A program made the position numbers and the translations under genes. Positions 16,307-27,473 of a stretch of 64,000 nt of DNA are shown piece after piece. Source of the stretch: Roseiterribacter gracilis (GTDB lineage: Bacteria; Pseudomonadota; Alphaproteobacteria; BOG-932; Roseiterribacteraceae). The stretch covers positions 1,550,001 through 1,614,000 of the forward strand of contig BOPV01000001.1 in NCBI GenBank assembly GCA_018332375.1, in the 5' to 3' direction. The notes under the pieces were generated by a model. The model saw nothing but the letters and a program-made list of their open reading frames with translations, was not told where the DNA came from and made no database searches. The first letter of the stretch is position 1, and each line of letters opens with the position of its first letter.

Positions 16307-17066
16307 AAGAATGCCCGGCACGCAGCGCAGTACGGACGCGCCCGGCCAGCGCGTGAAAACGTGCGTCGTCGCGAATGTCGAGATCGCGCCCGCGCGGCAG
16401 GTCGCTGTCGATCACCTCGACGATGCGGCCGGGACGCGCCGACATGACCACGATGCGCGATGACAGGAACGCCGCTTCTTCGATCGAATGGGTGACGAAG
16501 ATGACCGTCAGGTTGGTCGCCTCCCACAAGCGCAGCAGGCGCAAATTCAAACCATCGCGCGTAATCTCGTCGAGTGCGCCGAACGGCTCGTCCATCAACA
16601 GCAGGCTGGGCTGCAACGACAAAGCGCGCGCGATCGACGCACGCTGCTGCATGCCGCCCGACAACTGCCAGGGAAATTTGCGCTTGAACGCGCCCAACCC
16701 CACCGCATCGAGCTGCTGCGCCGCGCGAGCCCGCTGTTCGTCTTTCGGCAGGCCGATAATTTCCAGCGGCAAGGTGACGTTGCGTTCGACCGTGCGCCAC
16801 GGCAGCAGCGCAGGCGCCTGAAAGACATAGCCATAGGCGCGCGCCAGACGGGCTGCGTGTGGCGAGGTGCCGTTGACGAGAATTGTACCACCGGTCGGCT
16901 GCGCCAGATCGGCGACGACGCGCAGCAGGCTGGTCTTGCCGCAGCCCGACGGACCGATCAGCGAAACGAAGTCGCCGCGTGCGACCGTGAAGTCGACATT
17001 CGACAGCGCCGCAACGTCGCCGAAGGCGAGGTCGAGATTGCGCGCTTCGACGACCGTATCGCTCAT
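16299..17066 (-). CDS. ABC transporter ATP-binding protein (SsuB/ThiZ-like)
   Basis: The 255-residue ATPase has Walker A GPSGCGKTS (about 38-46), Q-loop VFQAPALLPWRTVERNV, signature LSGGMQQRASIARAL, Walker B LLLMDEPFGALD, and H-loop THSIEEAAFLS. It powers the importer made with the two downstream permeases and the NMT1-like binding protein. AGGGATGA, part of a palindromic repeat just upstream (17072-17172), lies where the ribosome binding site should be. The repeat separates it from the ureidopropionase gene, but the same direction and theme suggest one operon. Confidence 0.9.
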   Translation of the reverse strand: MSDTVVEARNLDLAFGDVAALSNVDFTVARGDFVSLIGPSGCGKTSLLRVVADLAQPTGGTILVNGTSPHAARLARAYGYVFQAPALLPWRTVERNVTLPLEIIGLPKDEQRARAAQQLDAVGLGAFKRKFPWQLSGGMQQRASIARALSLQPSLLLMDEPFGALDEITRDGLNLRLLRLWEATNLTVIFVTHSIEEAAFLSSRIVVMSARPGRIVEVIDSDLPRGRDLDIRDDARFHALAGRVRTALRAGHSYA

Positions 17067-17071
17067 TTCAT

Positions 17072-17172
17072 GTCATCCCTGCGAAAGCAGAGATCCATGG
17101 TTGGCAAGATACGTGCCGAACGAGGAAATGTACGGCGGCGCATGAATGGATCCCTGCTTCCGCAGGGATGAC
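17072..17172. repeat. Pair of inverted REP-like repeats, gene-less relative of the GIY-YIG unit
   Basis: The left hairpin (17072-17100, starting GTCATCCCTGCGAAAGCAG) and the right one (17144-17172, ending CGCAGGGATGAC) face each other around about 43 nt. Both align with the terminal repeats of the 6767-7119 unit (same GTCATCC outer end, same GATCCA inner part) and in the same orientation. The interior is too short to code, so this looks like an empty or internally deleted copy. It sits between two genes of the pyrimidine operon. Confidence 0.65.
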
Positions 17173-17186
17173 AGCACAAAACCAGG

Positions 17187-18434
17187 TCAATCACGCGCCT
17201 GTTGCGCATCCATCTGCAGCACCGCGCGCAGCAGAACATTGGCGCCGGCGATCACATGTTCGGGCTCGGCTTTTTCCAGCTCGTTGTGGCTGAGGCCCTT
17301 CTCGCATGGCACGAAGATCATCGCCGTCGGCGCCACCCGCGAAATATAGGCGGCGTCGTGCCCGGCGCCCGACACGATCTCGCGCGCCGGTTCGTTCTCA
17401 GCCGCAGCTGCCTGGCGCACCGCATCGATGCAGGCGGGATCGAACTTCACCGCCGGCGAATCCCAGACGCGGTCGATCGTATGTTCGAGCTGCAGCGGCA
17501 TCGCGATGTCGAACAACACGCTGCGCAGGTCAGCTTCCATCTTGGCCAGCGCCGCGTCGTCGGGATGGCGCATATCGACGGTGAAGAAGACTTCGCCCGG
17601 AATGACGTTGCGGCTGTTGGGCTTGCTTTCGATCAGCCCAACCGTGGCGACACCGTCCGGCGCATGCGCCCAGCCGATCTCATGCACCGCCGCGATCATG
17701 CGCGATGCGCCCAGCAGCGCGTCCTTGCGCATGCGCATCGGGGTCGAGCCGGCATGGCTGTCGGTGCCGGTGACGGTGACTTCGTACCAGCGCATGCCTT
17801 GCACGCCGGTGACGATGCCGATGGTCTTTTCCTCTTCTTCGAGGATCGGGCCTTGCTCGATATGGAGTTCGAAAAAGGCACCGAATTTGTGGCTGCCGGC
17901 TTTCTTCTCGCCTTTGAAACCGATCCGCTCCAACTCTTCGAGGAAGGTCTTGCCTTCGCGATCGGTGCGTTCGTAGGCGTAGGACGGCGGGAACACACCC
18001 GCGAACACGCCCGACGCCAGCATTGCGGGCGCGAAGCGCGAACCTTCTTCGTTGGTCCAGTTGATCACTTCCAGCGGCGCGTTGGTTTCGTAGCCGCTGT
18101 CGTTCAACGTGCGCAGCACTTCAAGCCCAGCCAGCACGCCGATGATGCCGTCATATTTGCCGCCGGTCGGCTGCGTATCGAGATGCGAGCCCATCGCGAT
18201 CGGCGGCAACGTCGGATCCTTGCCCGGACGGCGCGCGAACATGTTGCCGATCTCGTCGATCGTGACTTCGCAGCCCGCAGCCTCGCACGCGTCGCGAAAC
18301 CAATGGCGCACCTGCTTGTCGAGGTCGGTCAAAGTTAGGCGACAAATACCGCCCTTCGGCGTGCCGCCAATTTTGGCGGTCTCCATGATCGTGTCCCACA
18401 ACCGGTCGCCATCGACTTTGAGGTTGGTGCTCAT
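17187..18434 (-). CDS. M20-type Zn hydrolase, likely beta-ureidopropionase
   Basis: The 415-residue enzyme belongs to the amidase/carbamoylase branch of M20. It has the metal motif SHLDTQPTGGKYDG (about 88-101), NEEGSRFAPAM with the catalytic Glu, and a dimerisation domain around GMRWYEVTVTGTDSHAGSTPM. Next to preA and opposite a dihydropyrimidinase, its expected reaction is N-carbamoyl-beta-alanine (or the beta-aminoisobutyrate form) to the beta-amino acid, CO2 and ammonia. An allantoate or hydantoin-derived carbamoyl substrate cannot be excluded. Its ATG overlaps the preA stop by 4 nt. Confidence 0.88.
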   Translation of the reverse strand: MSTNLKVDGDRLWDTIMETAKIGGTPKGGICRLTLTDLDKQVRHWFRDACEAAGCEVTIDEIGNMFARRPGKDPTLPPIAMGSHLDTQPTGGKYDGIIGVLAGLEVLRTLNDSGYETNAPLEVINWTNEEGSRFAPAMLASGVFAGVFPPSYAYERTDREGKTFLEELERIGFKGEKKAGSHKFGAFFELHIEQGPILEEEEKTIGIVTGVQGMRWYEVTVTGTDSHAGSTPMRMRKDALLGASRMIAAVHEIGWAHAPDGVATVGLIESKPNSRNVIPGEVFFTVDMRHPDDAALAKMEADLRSVLFDIAMPLQLEHTIDRVWDSPAVKFDPACIDAVRQAAAAENEPAREIVSGAGHDAAYISRVAPTAMIFVPCEKGLSHNELEKAEPEHVIAGANVLLRAVLQMDAQQARD

Positions 18435-19720
18435 TCGGCAGCCTCACCAACGAAGTTCGGCGACATCGGATTGTTGGGATGTTCCTTCCAGGTCCGGCGC
18501 GGGCCAGTCGGCGCCTGCGTCACCATCGTGATGCAGGTATCGACCGGGCAGACATGGGCGCAGAGATTGCAGCCGACGCATTCTTCTTCGATCACTTCGT
18601 AACGGCGCACGCCGTCCACGTTCTGCGCCGAGATCGATTGATGCGACGTGTCCTCGCACGCGACGTGGCACAGGCCGCATTTGATGCAGAGATCCTGGTT
18701 GATCTCGGCGATCGTCTTGAATGACAGGTTCAACTGTTCCCACTGGACGTAGTTGGGAACCGCCTTGCCGACGAACTGGTCGATCGAGGTGTAGCCCTTG
18801 CTGTCCATCCAGTTCGACAGGCCGTCGCACATATCTTCGACGATGCGGAAGCCTTTGTGCATCGCGGCCGTGCAGACCTGCACCGTACCGGCGCCCATCG
18901 CGATGAACTCGGCCGCGTCGCGCCAGGTCGACACGCCGCCAATGCCCGAAATCGGAATGCCGCGCGTTTCCGGATCGCGCGCAATGTCGCCGACCATGCG
19001 CAGCGCGATCGGCTTCACCGCCGGGCCGCAATAGCCACCATGCGTGCCCTGCCCGTCGACCGTCGGCGTTGGCGCCATCAGGTCGAGATCGACTTCGCAG
19101 ATCGACTGGATCGTGTTGATCAACGACACCGCATCGGCACCGCCACGCTTGGCGGCGCGTGCGGGTGCGCGAATGTCGGTGATGTTGGGCGTCAGTTTGA
19201 CGATGACCGGCAGGCGCGAGAATTGTTTGCACCAGCGCGCGACCATCTCGACATAGTCGGGCACCTGGCCGACCGCCGATCCCATGCCGCGTTCCGACAT
19301 GCCGTGCGGGCAACCGAAATTCAGCTCGATTGCGTCGCATTCCGTGTCTTCGACCAGCGGCAGAATCTTTTTCCACGACGCTTCTTCACACGGAACCATC
19401 AGGCTCACGATCATGGCGCGATCGGGCCAGGCGCGTTTGACCGCTTTGATTTCCTGCAGGTTGACGTGCAGCGGCCGGTCGCTGATCAGTTCGATATTGT
19501 TGAAGCCCGCGATGCGCGTGCCGTTATACGACATGGCGCCGTAGCGGCTGGAGACGTTCACCACCGGCGGATCTTCGCCCAGCGTCTTCCACACCACGCC
19601 GCCCCAACCGGCTTTGAAAGCGCGGACGACGTTATATTCCTTGTCGGTTGGCGGCGCCGAAGCGAGCCAGAACGGATTGGGCGAACGAACGCCGATGAAG
19701 TTGGTGCGTAAGTCGGCCAT
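18431..19720 (-). CDS. preA: NAD-dependent dihydropyrimidine dehydrogenase subunit PreA
   Basis: The 429-residue protein reduces uracil and thymine to the 5,6-dihydro forms. A DHOD-like FMN barrel (MADLRTNFIGVRSPNPFWLASAP; NFGCPHGMSERGMGSA with the active-site region) occupies about 1-330. Two 4Fe-4S clusters follow: CIKCGLCHVAC and CVGCNLCAHVC near residues 345-395. The ATG at 19720 has GGAG just upstream inside the preT stop region; the longer open frame is antisense to nothing conserved and is rejected. It works with PreT. Confidence 0.95.
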   Translation of the reverse strand: MADLRTNFIGVRSPNPFWLASAPPTDKEYNVVRAFKAGWGGVVWKTLGEDPPVVNVSSRYGAMSYNGTRIAGFNNIELISDRPLHVNLQEIKAVKRAWPDRAMIVSLMVPCEEASWKKILPLVEDTECDAIELNFGCPHGMSERGMGSAVGQVPDYVEMVARWCKQFSRLPVIVKLTPNITDIRAPARAAKRGGADAVSLINTIQSICEVDLDLMAPTPTVDGQGTHGGYCGPAVKPIALRMVGDIARDPETRGIPISGIGGVSTWRDAAEFIAMGAGTVQVCTAAMHKGFRIVEDMCDGLSNWMDSKGYTSIDQFVGKAVPNYVQWEQLNLSFKTIAEINQDLCIKCGLCHVACEDTSHQSISAQNVDGVRRYEVIEEECVGCNLCAHVCPVDTCITMVTQAPTGPRRTWKEHPNNPMSPNFVGEAAE

Positions 19721-19722
19721 CT

Positions 19723-21069
19723 CTAGCTCCGCAACAAACGATCGATGGCGCGCGCGGCGAGCTTGCCGTGCTGCACCGCGCTGACCGTCAGATCCTGCCC
19801 TTGCACACAGTCGCCGCCCGCAAACACGTTCGGCAACGACGTCTTGTGGTCGGCATCGACGCGGATGCGGCCACGATCGAGTTCCAGCACCGCGTTGGCG
19901 TCGCGCGTCACCGGATCGGGCACGAAGGTCTGACCGATCGCAGTCAGCACCATGTCGGCGTCGACGGTGAAGAATTCGCCGGTGCCCGTTAGCTTCCCGT
20001 CGGCGCCCATCTTGGTGCGCTCGAATTCGACGCTGCGCACCGCGCCGTCGGTTGCGTGCAACCGCGCCGGACGCGCCCAGCGTTTGATCCGCACGTCGTT
20101 GGTCTGGGCCCATTCCTGTTCGGCGGTGGTCGCCGACATGTCGTCGGCGCCGCGGCGATAGACCAAGGTGACGTCCTCGGCGCCCAGTCGCTTGGACTGT
20201 ACCGCCGCGTCGATCGCCGTGTTGCCGCCACCGATCACGACGACGCGGCGCCCGACCGGCACGGTGGATTTGTCGTCAGCCTGGCGCAGCGCAGCGATGA
20301 AATCGACAGCCGGCAGAAAGCCGTCCATCGGATGTGCGTCATCATTCAGCGCATTCACGCCGGCCTGGCCCATGCCGAGGAACACGGCGTCGAACTGGGT
20401 AGTCAGCTCGCCGAGCTGCAAGTCGCGCCCCAGCGCTCGGTTATTCTCGATCGTGATGCCGCCGATCGCGAGGATGAAGGCGACTTCGCGGGCCGCGAAT
20501 TCATCGGCCATCTTGTAGGCAGCCAGCCCGTATTCGTTGAGCCCGCCGGCCTTCGCGCGTGCTTCATAGACGACGATCTCGTGCCCTTGCCGGGACAGCG
20601 CATGGGCGCAGGCGAGGCCCGCAGGCCCCGCCCCGACCACGGCCACACGCTTGCCGGTGGGGGCGGCGCGCGTGAACGGCTGAATCTGGGCGTCGAACAG
20701 ATGGTCGGTGGCGTGACGCTGCAGCCCGCCAATATCGATCGGCTTGGCCTCTTGTGCGTTGCGCACGCAGGCCTGTTCGCAAAGGATTTCGGTCGGGCAC
20801 GCACGGGCGCAGGTGCCGCCCATGATGTTCTCTTCCAGGATGCGCAGCGCGGCACCCTTGACGTTGCCGGTCGCGATGCCGCGAATGAAGCCCGGAATGT
20901 CGATTCCCGTCGGGCAGGCCTGGATGCAGGGCGCGTCGTAGCAGAAGTAGCAACGGTTCGCTTCAACCACCGCTTGCGCGTCGGTCAACGGCGGCTCCGC
21001 GTCGCCGAAATTGGCACGCAGCGCATCCGCCGAAAGCCGATGGGCCGCGATATCCGGAAGGTCAGCCAA
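19723..21069 (-). CDS. preT: NAD-dependent dihydropyrimidine dehydrogenase subunit PreT
   Basis: The 448-residue protein passes electrons from NAD(P)H through FAD and Fe-S clusters to PreA. N-terminal cysteines (NRCYFCYDAPCIQACPTGIDIP; GTCARACPTEILCEQAC) bind 4Fe-4S clusters. VAVVGAGPAGLACAHAL (about residue 130) binds FAD, and VVIGGGNTAIDAA (about 275) binds NAD(P)H. Both candidate starts are TTG. I prefer 21069 because GGGGAGA stands 6 nt before it; 21084 is the alternative. The upstream operator suggests RutR control. Confidence 0.94.
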   Translation of the reverse strand: MADLPDIAAHRLSADALRANFGDAEPPLTDAQAVVEANRCYFCYDAPCIQACPTGIDIPGFIRGIATGNVKGAALRILEENIMGGTCARACPTEILCEQACVRNAQEAKPIDIGGLQRHATDHLFDAQIQPFTRAAPTGKRVAVVGAGPAGLACAHALSRQGHEIVVYEARAKAGGLNEYGLAAYKMADEFAAREVAFILAIGGITIENNRALGRDLQLGELTTQFDAVFLGMGQAGVNALNDDAHPMDGFLPAVDFIAALRQADDKSTVPVGRRVVVIGGGNTAIDAAVQSKRLGAEDVTLVYRRGADDMSATTAEQEWAQTNDVRIKRWARPARLHATDGAVRSVEFERTKMGADGKLTGTGEFFTVDADMVLTAIGQTFVPDPVTRDANAVLELDRGRIRVDADHKTSLPNVFAGGDCVQGQDLTVSAVQHGKLAARAIDRLLRS

Positions 21070-21113
21070 CTGCGTTCTCCCCAACGCGACAAGATCAGAA
21101 CGCTAAAAGTTAT

Positions 21114-21129
21114 TTGACCGATCGGTCAA
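21114..21129. promoter_or_regulatory. RutR-type operator between preT and rutR
   Basis: TTGACCGATCGGTCAA is a perfect 16-bp palindrome. It fits the E. coli RutR consensus TTGACCANNTGGTCAA except for the two symmetric positions next to the centre. It lies 10 nt before the rutR ATG and 45 nt before the preT start, so binding could repress both divergent operons. Confidence 0.8.
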
Positions 21130-21139
21130 CTTCTTTCAA

Positions 21140-23375
<2,236 letters not shown>

Positions 23376-23376
<1 letters not shown>

Positions 23377-24275
23377 TGGACTATCCGCGCGACCTCGTCG
23401 GCTACGGCCAGCATCCGCCGCATGCGGACTGGCCGAACGGTGCGCGCGTCGCGGTGCAGTTCGTGCTGAATTACGAAGAAGGCGGCGAGCGATCGGTGCT
23501 GCACGGCGACGCGCACGCCGAAATCTTTCTCAGCGACATTATCGGCGCGCAACCGGTCAAAGGCCGGCATATTTCGATGGAGTCGCTCTACGACTATGGC
23601 GCGCGTGCGGGCTTCTGGCGGCTGCATCGTCTGTTCACCGAGCGCAAACTGCCGGTGACTGTGTTCGCGGTCGCGATGGCGCTCGAACGCAATCCCGTTG
23701 CGGCCAAGGCGATGGTCGAGGCTGGTTGGGAAGTTGCCTCGCACGGCTATCGCTGGTTCGATTACCAAGACGTGCCGGTCGAGGTCGAACGCGACCATAT
23801 GAATCGCGCGATCGAGATCATCACGCGCATGACCGGCACAGCGCCGGTCGGCTGGTACACCGGCCGCACCAGCCCCAATACGCGCGGGCTGGTGATCGAG
23901 AATGGCTCGTTCCTTTACGACGCCGACGCCTATGACGACGACCTGCCGCATTGGGACGTCACCGACAAAGGCAAGGTGCTGGTGGTTCCCTACACGCTCG
24001 ACACCAACGACATGCGCTTTGCGACGGCGCAGGGATTCAATGCCGGCGATCAGTTCTTCAACTACCTGCGCGACGCGTTCGACGTCTTGTATGCCGAGGG
24101 CGCAACCAGCCCGAAAATGATGTCGGTCGGACTCCATTGTCGTCTGATCGGGCGTCCGGCGCGTATTGCGTCGCTGCAGCGCTTTCTCGACCATGTCGCA
24201 AAGCACGACAAAGTCTGGGTTGCGACCCGCGCCGACATTGCACGCCACTGGGCCACCAAACACCCCGCACCATGA
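23376..24275 (+). CDS. puuE: Allantoinase PuuE (polysaccharide-deacetylase fold)
   Basis: The 299-residue protein starts DYPRDLVGYGQHPPHADWPNGARVAVQFVLNYEEG and has MESLYDYGARAGFWRLHRLF and SHGYRWFDYQ, the signatures of PuuE. These metal-independent allantoinases hydrolyse (S)-allantoin to allantoate and are unrelated to the amidohydrolase-type AllB. UraD at 35161-35691 would supply (S)-allantoin, and the next gene uses the product. Coupling on both sides (TGATG before, ATGA after) supports a single operon. Confidence 0.93.
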
Positions 24276-25486
24276 CCATCCTGGATCGCGCGAAAACGCT
24301 GCTCGAACGGCTGGATCGCCTGGCTGCCTGCACCGAAACGCCGGGCCAGATCGACCGCCCCTATTTGTCGGCGTCGCATAAGAGCGCGGTCGCGCTGGTC
24401 GAAAGCTGGATGCGGCAAGCGGGCCTCGACACGCGCATCGACGCGCTGGGTACGTTGGTCGGCAAACGGCGCGGCACCGGCGACGACCGGCGGCCGTTGC
24501 TGCTCGGTTCGCACATCGATTCCGTGCGCAACGCCGGACGCTATGACGGGCCGCTTGGCGTCGCGGTCGCGATCGATTGCGTCGCCAATCTGCGCGACGC
24601 ACCGTTCGACATCGAAGTCCTGGCGTTCGGCGACGAAGAAGGCGGCCGCTTTCCCGGCACGTTGCGCGGCAGTCGCGCGGTCGCTGGCACGTTCGACACG
24701 GCCCTGCTCGACAGTGTCGACGCCGGCGGCATTAGTGTGCGGACCGCGCTACGCGATCTGGGTGCCAACCCCGATACGTGGCGCGACGAAATCCGCAACG
24801 GTGCGCGCGCGTATCTCGAGATTCACATCGAACAAGGGCCGGTGCTGGAGCGCGCTGACGCGCCGCTCGGCATCGTCACCTCGATCGCAGCGGCGACGCG
24901 GCTGCAAGTGTCGCTGCGCGGTGAGGCAGGCCACGCCGGTACCGTGCCGATGGATGGCCGCCGCGACGCGCTGGTTGGCGCCGCCGAAGCGATCCATGTC
25001 GTGCGCGACACGGCGCAGGAACATGCGGGCGCCGTCGCAACCGTCGGCACGCTGACCGTCGAACCCGGCGCACCCAATGTCATTCCAGGGCTGGTGCGAT
25101 TCACCATCGACCTGCGCGCACCGACCGTCGAACAGCGCGACGCGCTGGAAGCAGACCTGTCGCAGCGTCTGCGCGACGTCGCCATCGCCAACAATCTGGC
25201 GCTCACGCTCGTCCGCATCCATGCCAGCGACGGCTGCGTCTGCGCGCCGTCCTTGCAGGACCGGTTGGATCGCGCCGTGCGTAGCCTGGGGATCGAAGCG
25301 CCGCGCCTGCCGAGCGGCGCCGGTCACGACGCGATGGCGATTGCGGCGCTGACGGATGTGGCGATGTTGTTCGTGCGCTGCAAAGGCGGCATCAGCCACA
25401 ACCCGGCTGAATCGGTTACCGCCGAAGACGTCGCGCTTGCGATCGGCGCGACCGACGCGTTCCTGCGCGACTTCGCTGCGTCTTAA
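24272..25486 (+). CDS. Allantoate amidohydrolase (M20 family)
   Basis: The 404-residue M20 amidase has GSHIDSVRNAGRYDGPLG (about 75-92), EEGGRFPGTLRGSRAVAG, and a dimer domain with GEAGHAGTVPMDGRRDAL. It is a paralogue of the ureidopropionase in this window, but the GRFPG motif and the position directly after puuE favour allantoate as substrate, yielding ureidoglycolate, CO2 and ammonia. No ureidoglycolate-processing gene is visible. A palindromic repeat and a hairpin terminator follow the stop. Confidence 0.85.
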   Translation: MTILDRAKTLLERLDRLAACTETPGQIDRPYLSASHKSAVALVESWMRQAGLDTRIDALGTLVGKRRGTGDDRRPLLLGSHIDSVRNAGRYDGPLGVAVAIDCVANLRDAPFDIEVLAFGDEEGGRFPGTLRGSRAVAGTFDTALLDSVDAGGISVRTALRDLGANPDTWRDEIRNGARAYLEIHIEQGPVLERADAPLGIVTSIAAATRLQVSLRGEAGHAGTVPMDGRRDALVGAAEAIHVVRDTAQEHAGAVATVGTLTVEPGAPNVIPGLVRFTIDLRAPTVEQRDALEADLSQRLRDVAIANNLALTLVRIHASDGCVCAPSLQDRLDRAVRSLGIEAPRLPSGAGHDAMAIAALTDVAMLFVRCKGGISHNPAESVTAEDVALAIGATDAFLRDFAAS

Positions 25487-25533
25487 ACGCGTTTTTCCGC
25501 GAAGTGGGTACCGGTTCGCGGAGGAAAACGCGC
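25487..25533. repeat. Rhizobiales-type palindromic repeat (GTGGGTACCGGTT core)
   Basis: Arms 25488-25503 and 25515-25532 (CGCGTTTTTCCGCGAA against TTCGCGGAGGAAAACGCG) flank GTGGGTACCGG. The AAGTGGG-ACCGGTT core is, from memory, a very abundant intergenic repeat in many Hyphomicrobiales. It begins one base after the stop codon. Confidence 0.65.
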
Positions 25534-25551
25534 AAACAAAGATAGGAGAAC

Positions 25552-25573
25552 GTGACGCCGAAGGCGTCACTTT
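25552..25573 (+). terminator. Hairpin terminator of the rutR operon
   Basis: GTGACGCC (25552-25559), loop GAA, and GGCGTCAC (25563-25570) form a perfect 8-bp stem followed by TTT, between convergent genes. Confidence 0.65.
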
Positions 25574-25987
25574 CTACGCGAGTTCGAACCGGATCGGCTG
25601 CGCGCCTTTGTACAGGGTGAGCCGGCCAAGATCGTAGACCTGCTCGATCCCTTTGGTGATCGTCAGAAAGTGATTGCCCGCCAACTGTCCCGCCTTGCTG
25701 GCGAAACGCACGGCACCATAGCCAAGCAGAATTTCGGTTTCGCTGACGCCGCCGGGATAGAGAATCATCTGCCCTGGTGCGGGATGCGAGGTCGCATCTT
25801 CATAACCGACACCAAAATCGAGATCGCCGAGCGGCATCCACACCGCCTCGCCGCTCCAACGCACGTGAATGACTTCGGTGACGAAGGGCAGCGCCTTCAA
25901 AAACGCGGCGCAGGTCTTGGGCGACTTTTCGGTCTCGAGACGGCCCCGCCATTCATACGGGCCGACCGTGATTTTCAGTTCGGTCAT
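25574..25987 (-). CDS. DUF3830 (cyclophilin-like) protein
   Basis: The 137-residue protein matches DUF3830: an N-terminal strand, ETEKSPKTCAAFLKALPF, VIHVRWSGEAVWMPLG, and HPAPGQMILYPGGVSETEILLGYG. The fold is cyclophilin-like, but proline-isomerase activity has not been shown for the family as far as I know. It overlaps the end of the upstream M20 dipeptidase by 4 nt. DUF3830 genes often accompany hydantoinases and M20 hydrolases, so a role in handling cyclic amides is possible but unproven. Confidence 0.75.
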   Translation of the reverse strand: MTELKITVGPYEWRGRLETEKSPKTCAAFLKALPFVTEVIHVRWSGEAVWMPLGDLDFGVGYEDATSHPAPGQMILYPGGVSETEILLGYGAVRFASKAGQLAGNHFLTITKGIEQVYDLGRLTLYKGAQPIRFELA

Positions 25988-27372
25988 TTCACCAACTCCG
26001 CCAAAAACGCCGCCTGGCTTTTCATCCCGTTGCGGAAGCAGACAAGTTCGAATTTCTCGTTCGGCGAATGGATCTTGTCGTCATCCAGGCCGAAGCCAAG
26101 CATCACACTGTCGAGACCAAGCTCGACTTTCAACCATTCGACCACCGGGATCGAACCGGCGCCGCCGATCAGCACCGCATCGGTCTGAAACACTTTGCTC
26201 AGCGCGCGCTTGGCCGCCTGCAAATAGGACGAGGTGGTGTTGAGACGGAAGCCCCGCGCCGAGCTGTGGATGTCGAGTTCCCACTGCACATAGTCGGGCA
26301 GTTCCTTTTCCAGGAAGGCGCGGAACAGATCGGCGATCTTGTCCGGCTCTTGCCCCGGTACCAGACGGAAGCTGATTTTCGCGTGCGCTTCGGACGGGAT
26401 CACCGTCTTCGCGCCGATGCCGGTATAGCCCGACCAGATGCCATTCACGTCGCACGTCGGGCGCGCCCAGAGACGTTCCAGCGCCGGACGGTTGCGCTCG
26501 CCGGCGCTGTGTTCCAGCCCGATATCGCGCAGATAGGCGCCCTCGTCGAAATTCAGCTTCTCCCACGCTGCACGCGTCGCTTCGTCGACCGGTTCGATCG
26601 AGTCGTAGAAACCGGGAATGCCGACCGCGCCATGTTCGTCGTGCAACTTGCCGAGCAGCTCGCTCAACACATGGATCGGATTGGCGGCCGAACCGCCATA
26701 GAGACCGGAATGGAGATCGCGGTTGGCGGCGCGGACTTTCAGCTCGGTGTAGAGCAGGCCGCGCAGGCTGGTCGTGATGGCGGGCGTCTTCACGTTCCAC
26801 GAATTCGTGTCGGTGATCACCGCCACGTCGGCCTGCAACTCGTCTTTGTAGGTTTTCAAAAACGGTCGCAGATTTTTGCTGCCGATTTCTTCTTCGCCTT
26901 CGAACAGCAACGTGACGCGCACCGGCAGCTTGCCGTGCACTTGTTTCCAAGCACGCATCGCTTCGACCACGGTGCGCAACTGGCCCTTGTCATCGACCGC
27001 GCCGCGCGCGACCACGCGCGGGCCGTTTTCGGCTTCGACGATTACGGGCTCGAAGGGTGGGCTGTCCCACAGCTCCAACGGATCGGCCGGCTGCACGTCG
27101 TAATGCGCGTAGTAGAGCAGATGCGGCGTCGACGGGCCGGCAGCGTGATCCTTGGCGATCACTACGGGATGGTTCGGGGTCGGGCGAATTTCGACCGCAA
27201 AACCCAACGCCGACAATTCCGTCTGCAGCCATTCGGCAGCGTGCTTGATGTCGCCGGCGAAGGCCGGGTCGGTCGAGACGCTGGGAATGCGCAGAAAGTC
27301 GATATAGCGCGCAAGCGCGTCGCCATCGTTGCTTTCGAGCTGGCGCAGAACGGGTGTCAGAAGGTCGGTCAT
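25984..27372 (-). CDS. M20 family dipeptidase (CNDP-like)
   Basis: The 462-residue enzyme has the M20 dipeptidase metal sites YYAHYDVQPADPLELW (about 93-108), GAVDDKGQ, and GEEEIGS with the general base Glu. The lid/dimer domain contains NRDLHSGLYGGSAANP, typical of carnosinase-like dipeptidases. It should cleave dipeptides, or an N-acyl amide, in the cytoplasm. The ATG at 27372 is directly before the family start (LTPVLRQLESN). It is divergent from the nucleoside hydrolase gene across about 100 nt. Confidence 0.88.
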   Translation of the reverse strand: MTDLLTPVLRQLESNDGDALARYIDFLRIPSVSTDPAFAGDIKHAAEWLQTELSALGFAVEIRPTPNHPVVIAKDHAAGPSTPHLLYYAHYDVQPADPLELWDSPPFEPVIVEAENGPRVVARGAVDDKGQLRTVVEAMRAWKQVHGKLPVRVTLLFEGEEEIGSKNLRPFLKTYKDELQADVAVITDTNSWNVKTPAITTSLRGLLYTELKVRAANRDLHSGLYGGSAANPIHVLSELLGKLHDEHGAVGIPGFYDSIEPVDEATRAAWEKLNFDEGAYLRDIGLEHSAGERNRPALERLWARPTCDVNGIWSGYTGIGAKTVIPSEAHAKISFRLVPGQEPDKIADLFRAFLEKELPDYVQWELDIHSSARGFRLNTTSSYLQAAKRALSKVFQTDAVLIGGAGSIPVVEWLKVELGLDSVMLGFGLDDDKIHSPNEKFELVCFRNGMKSQAAFLAELVK

Positions 27373-27473
27373 CGTGCTCGGATCCGGGGTTGACGCGGTC
27401 GCACATATAGGCCCGCTTGCCCGCTTCGTCGATTGGCGCTCCTGTCTCGATGGATGGGGCTGAGGGACGGCGC

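Noticed and set aside
13729-17066. Thiamine-precursor or sulfonate importer interpretation of the ABC genes
   Set aside because: The NMT1-like fold allows it, but no thi or ssu genes and no TPP riboswitch are visible, while the neighbours are all pyrimidine genes; kept only as an alternative.
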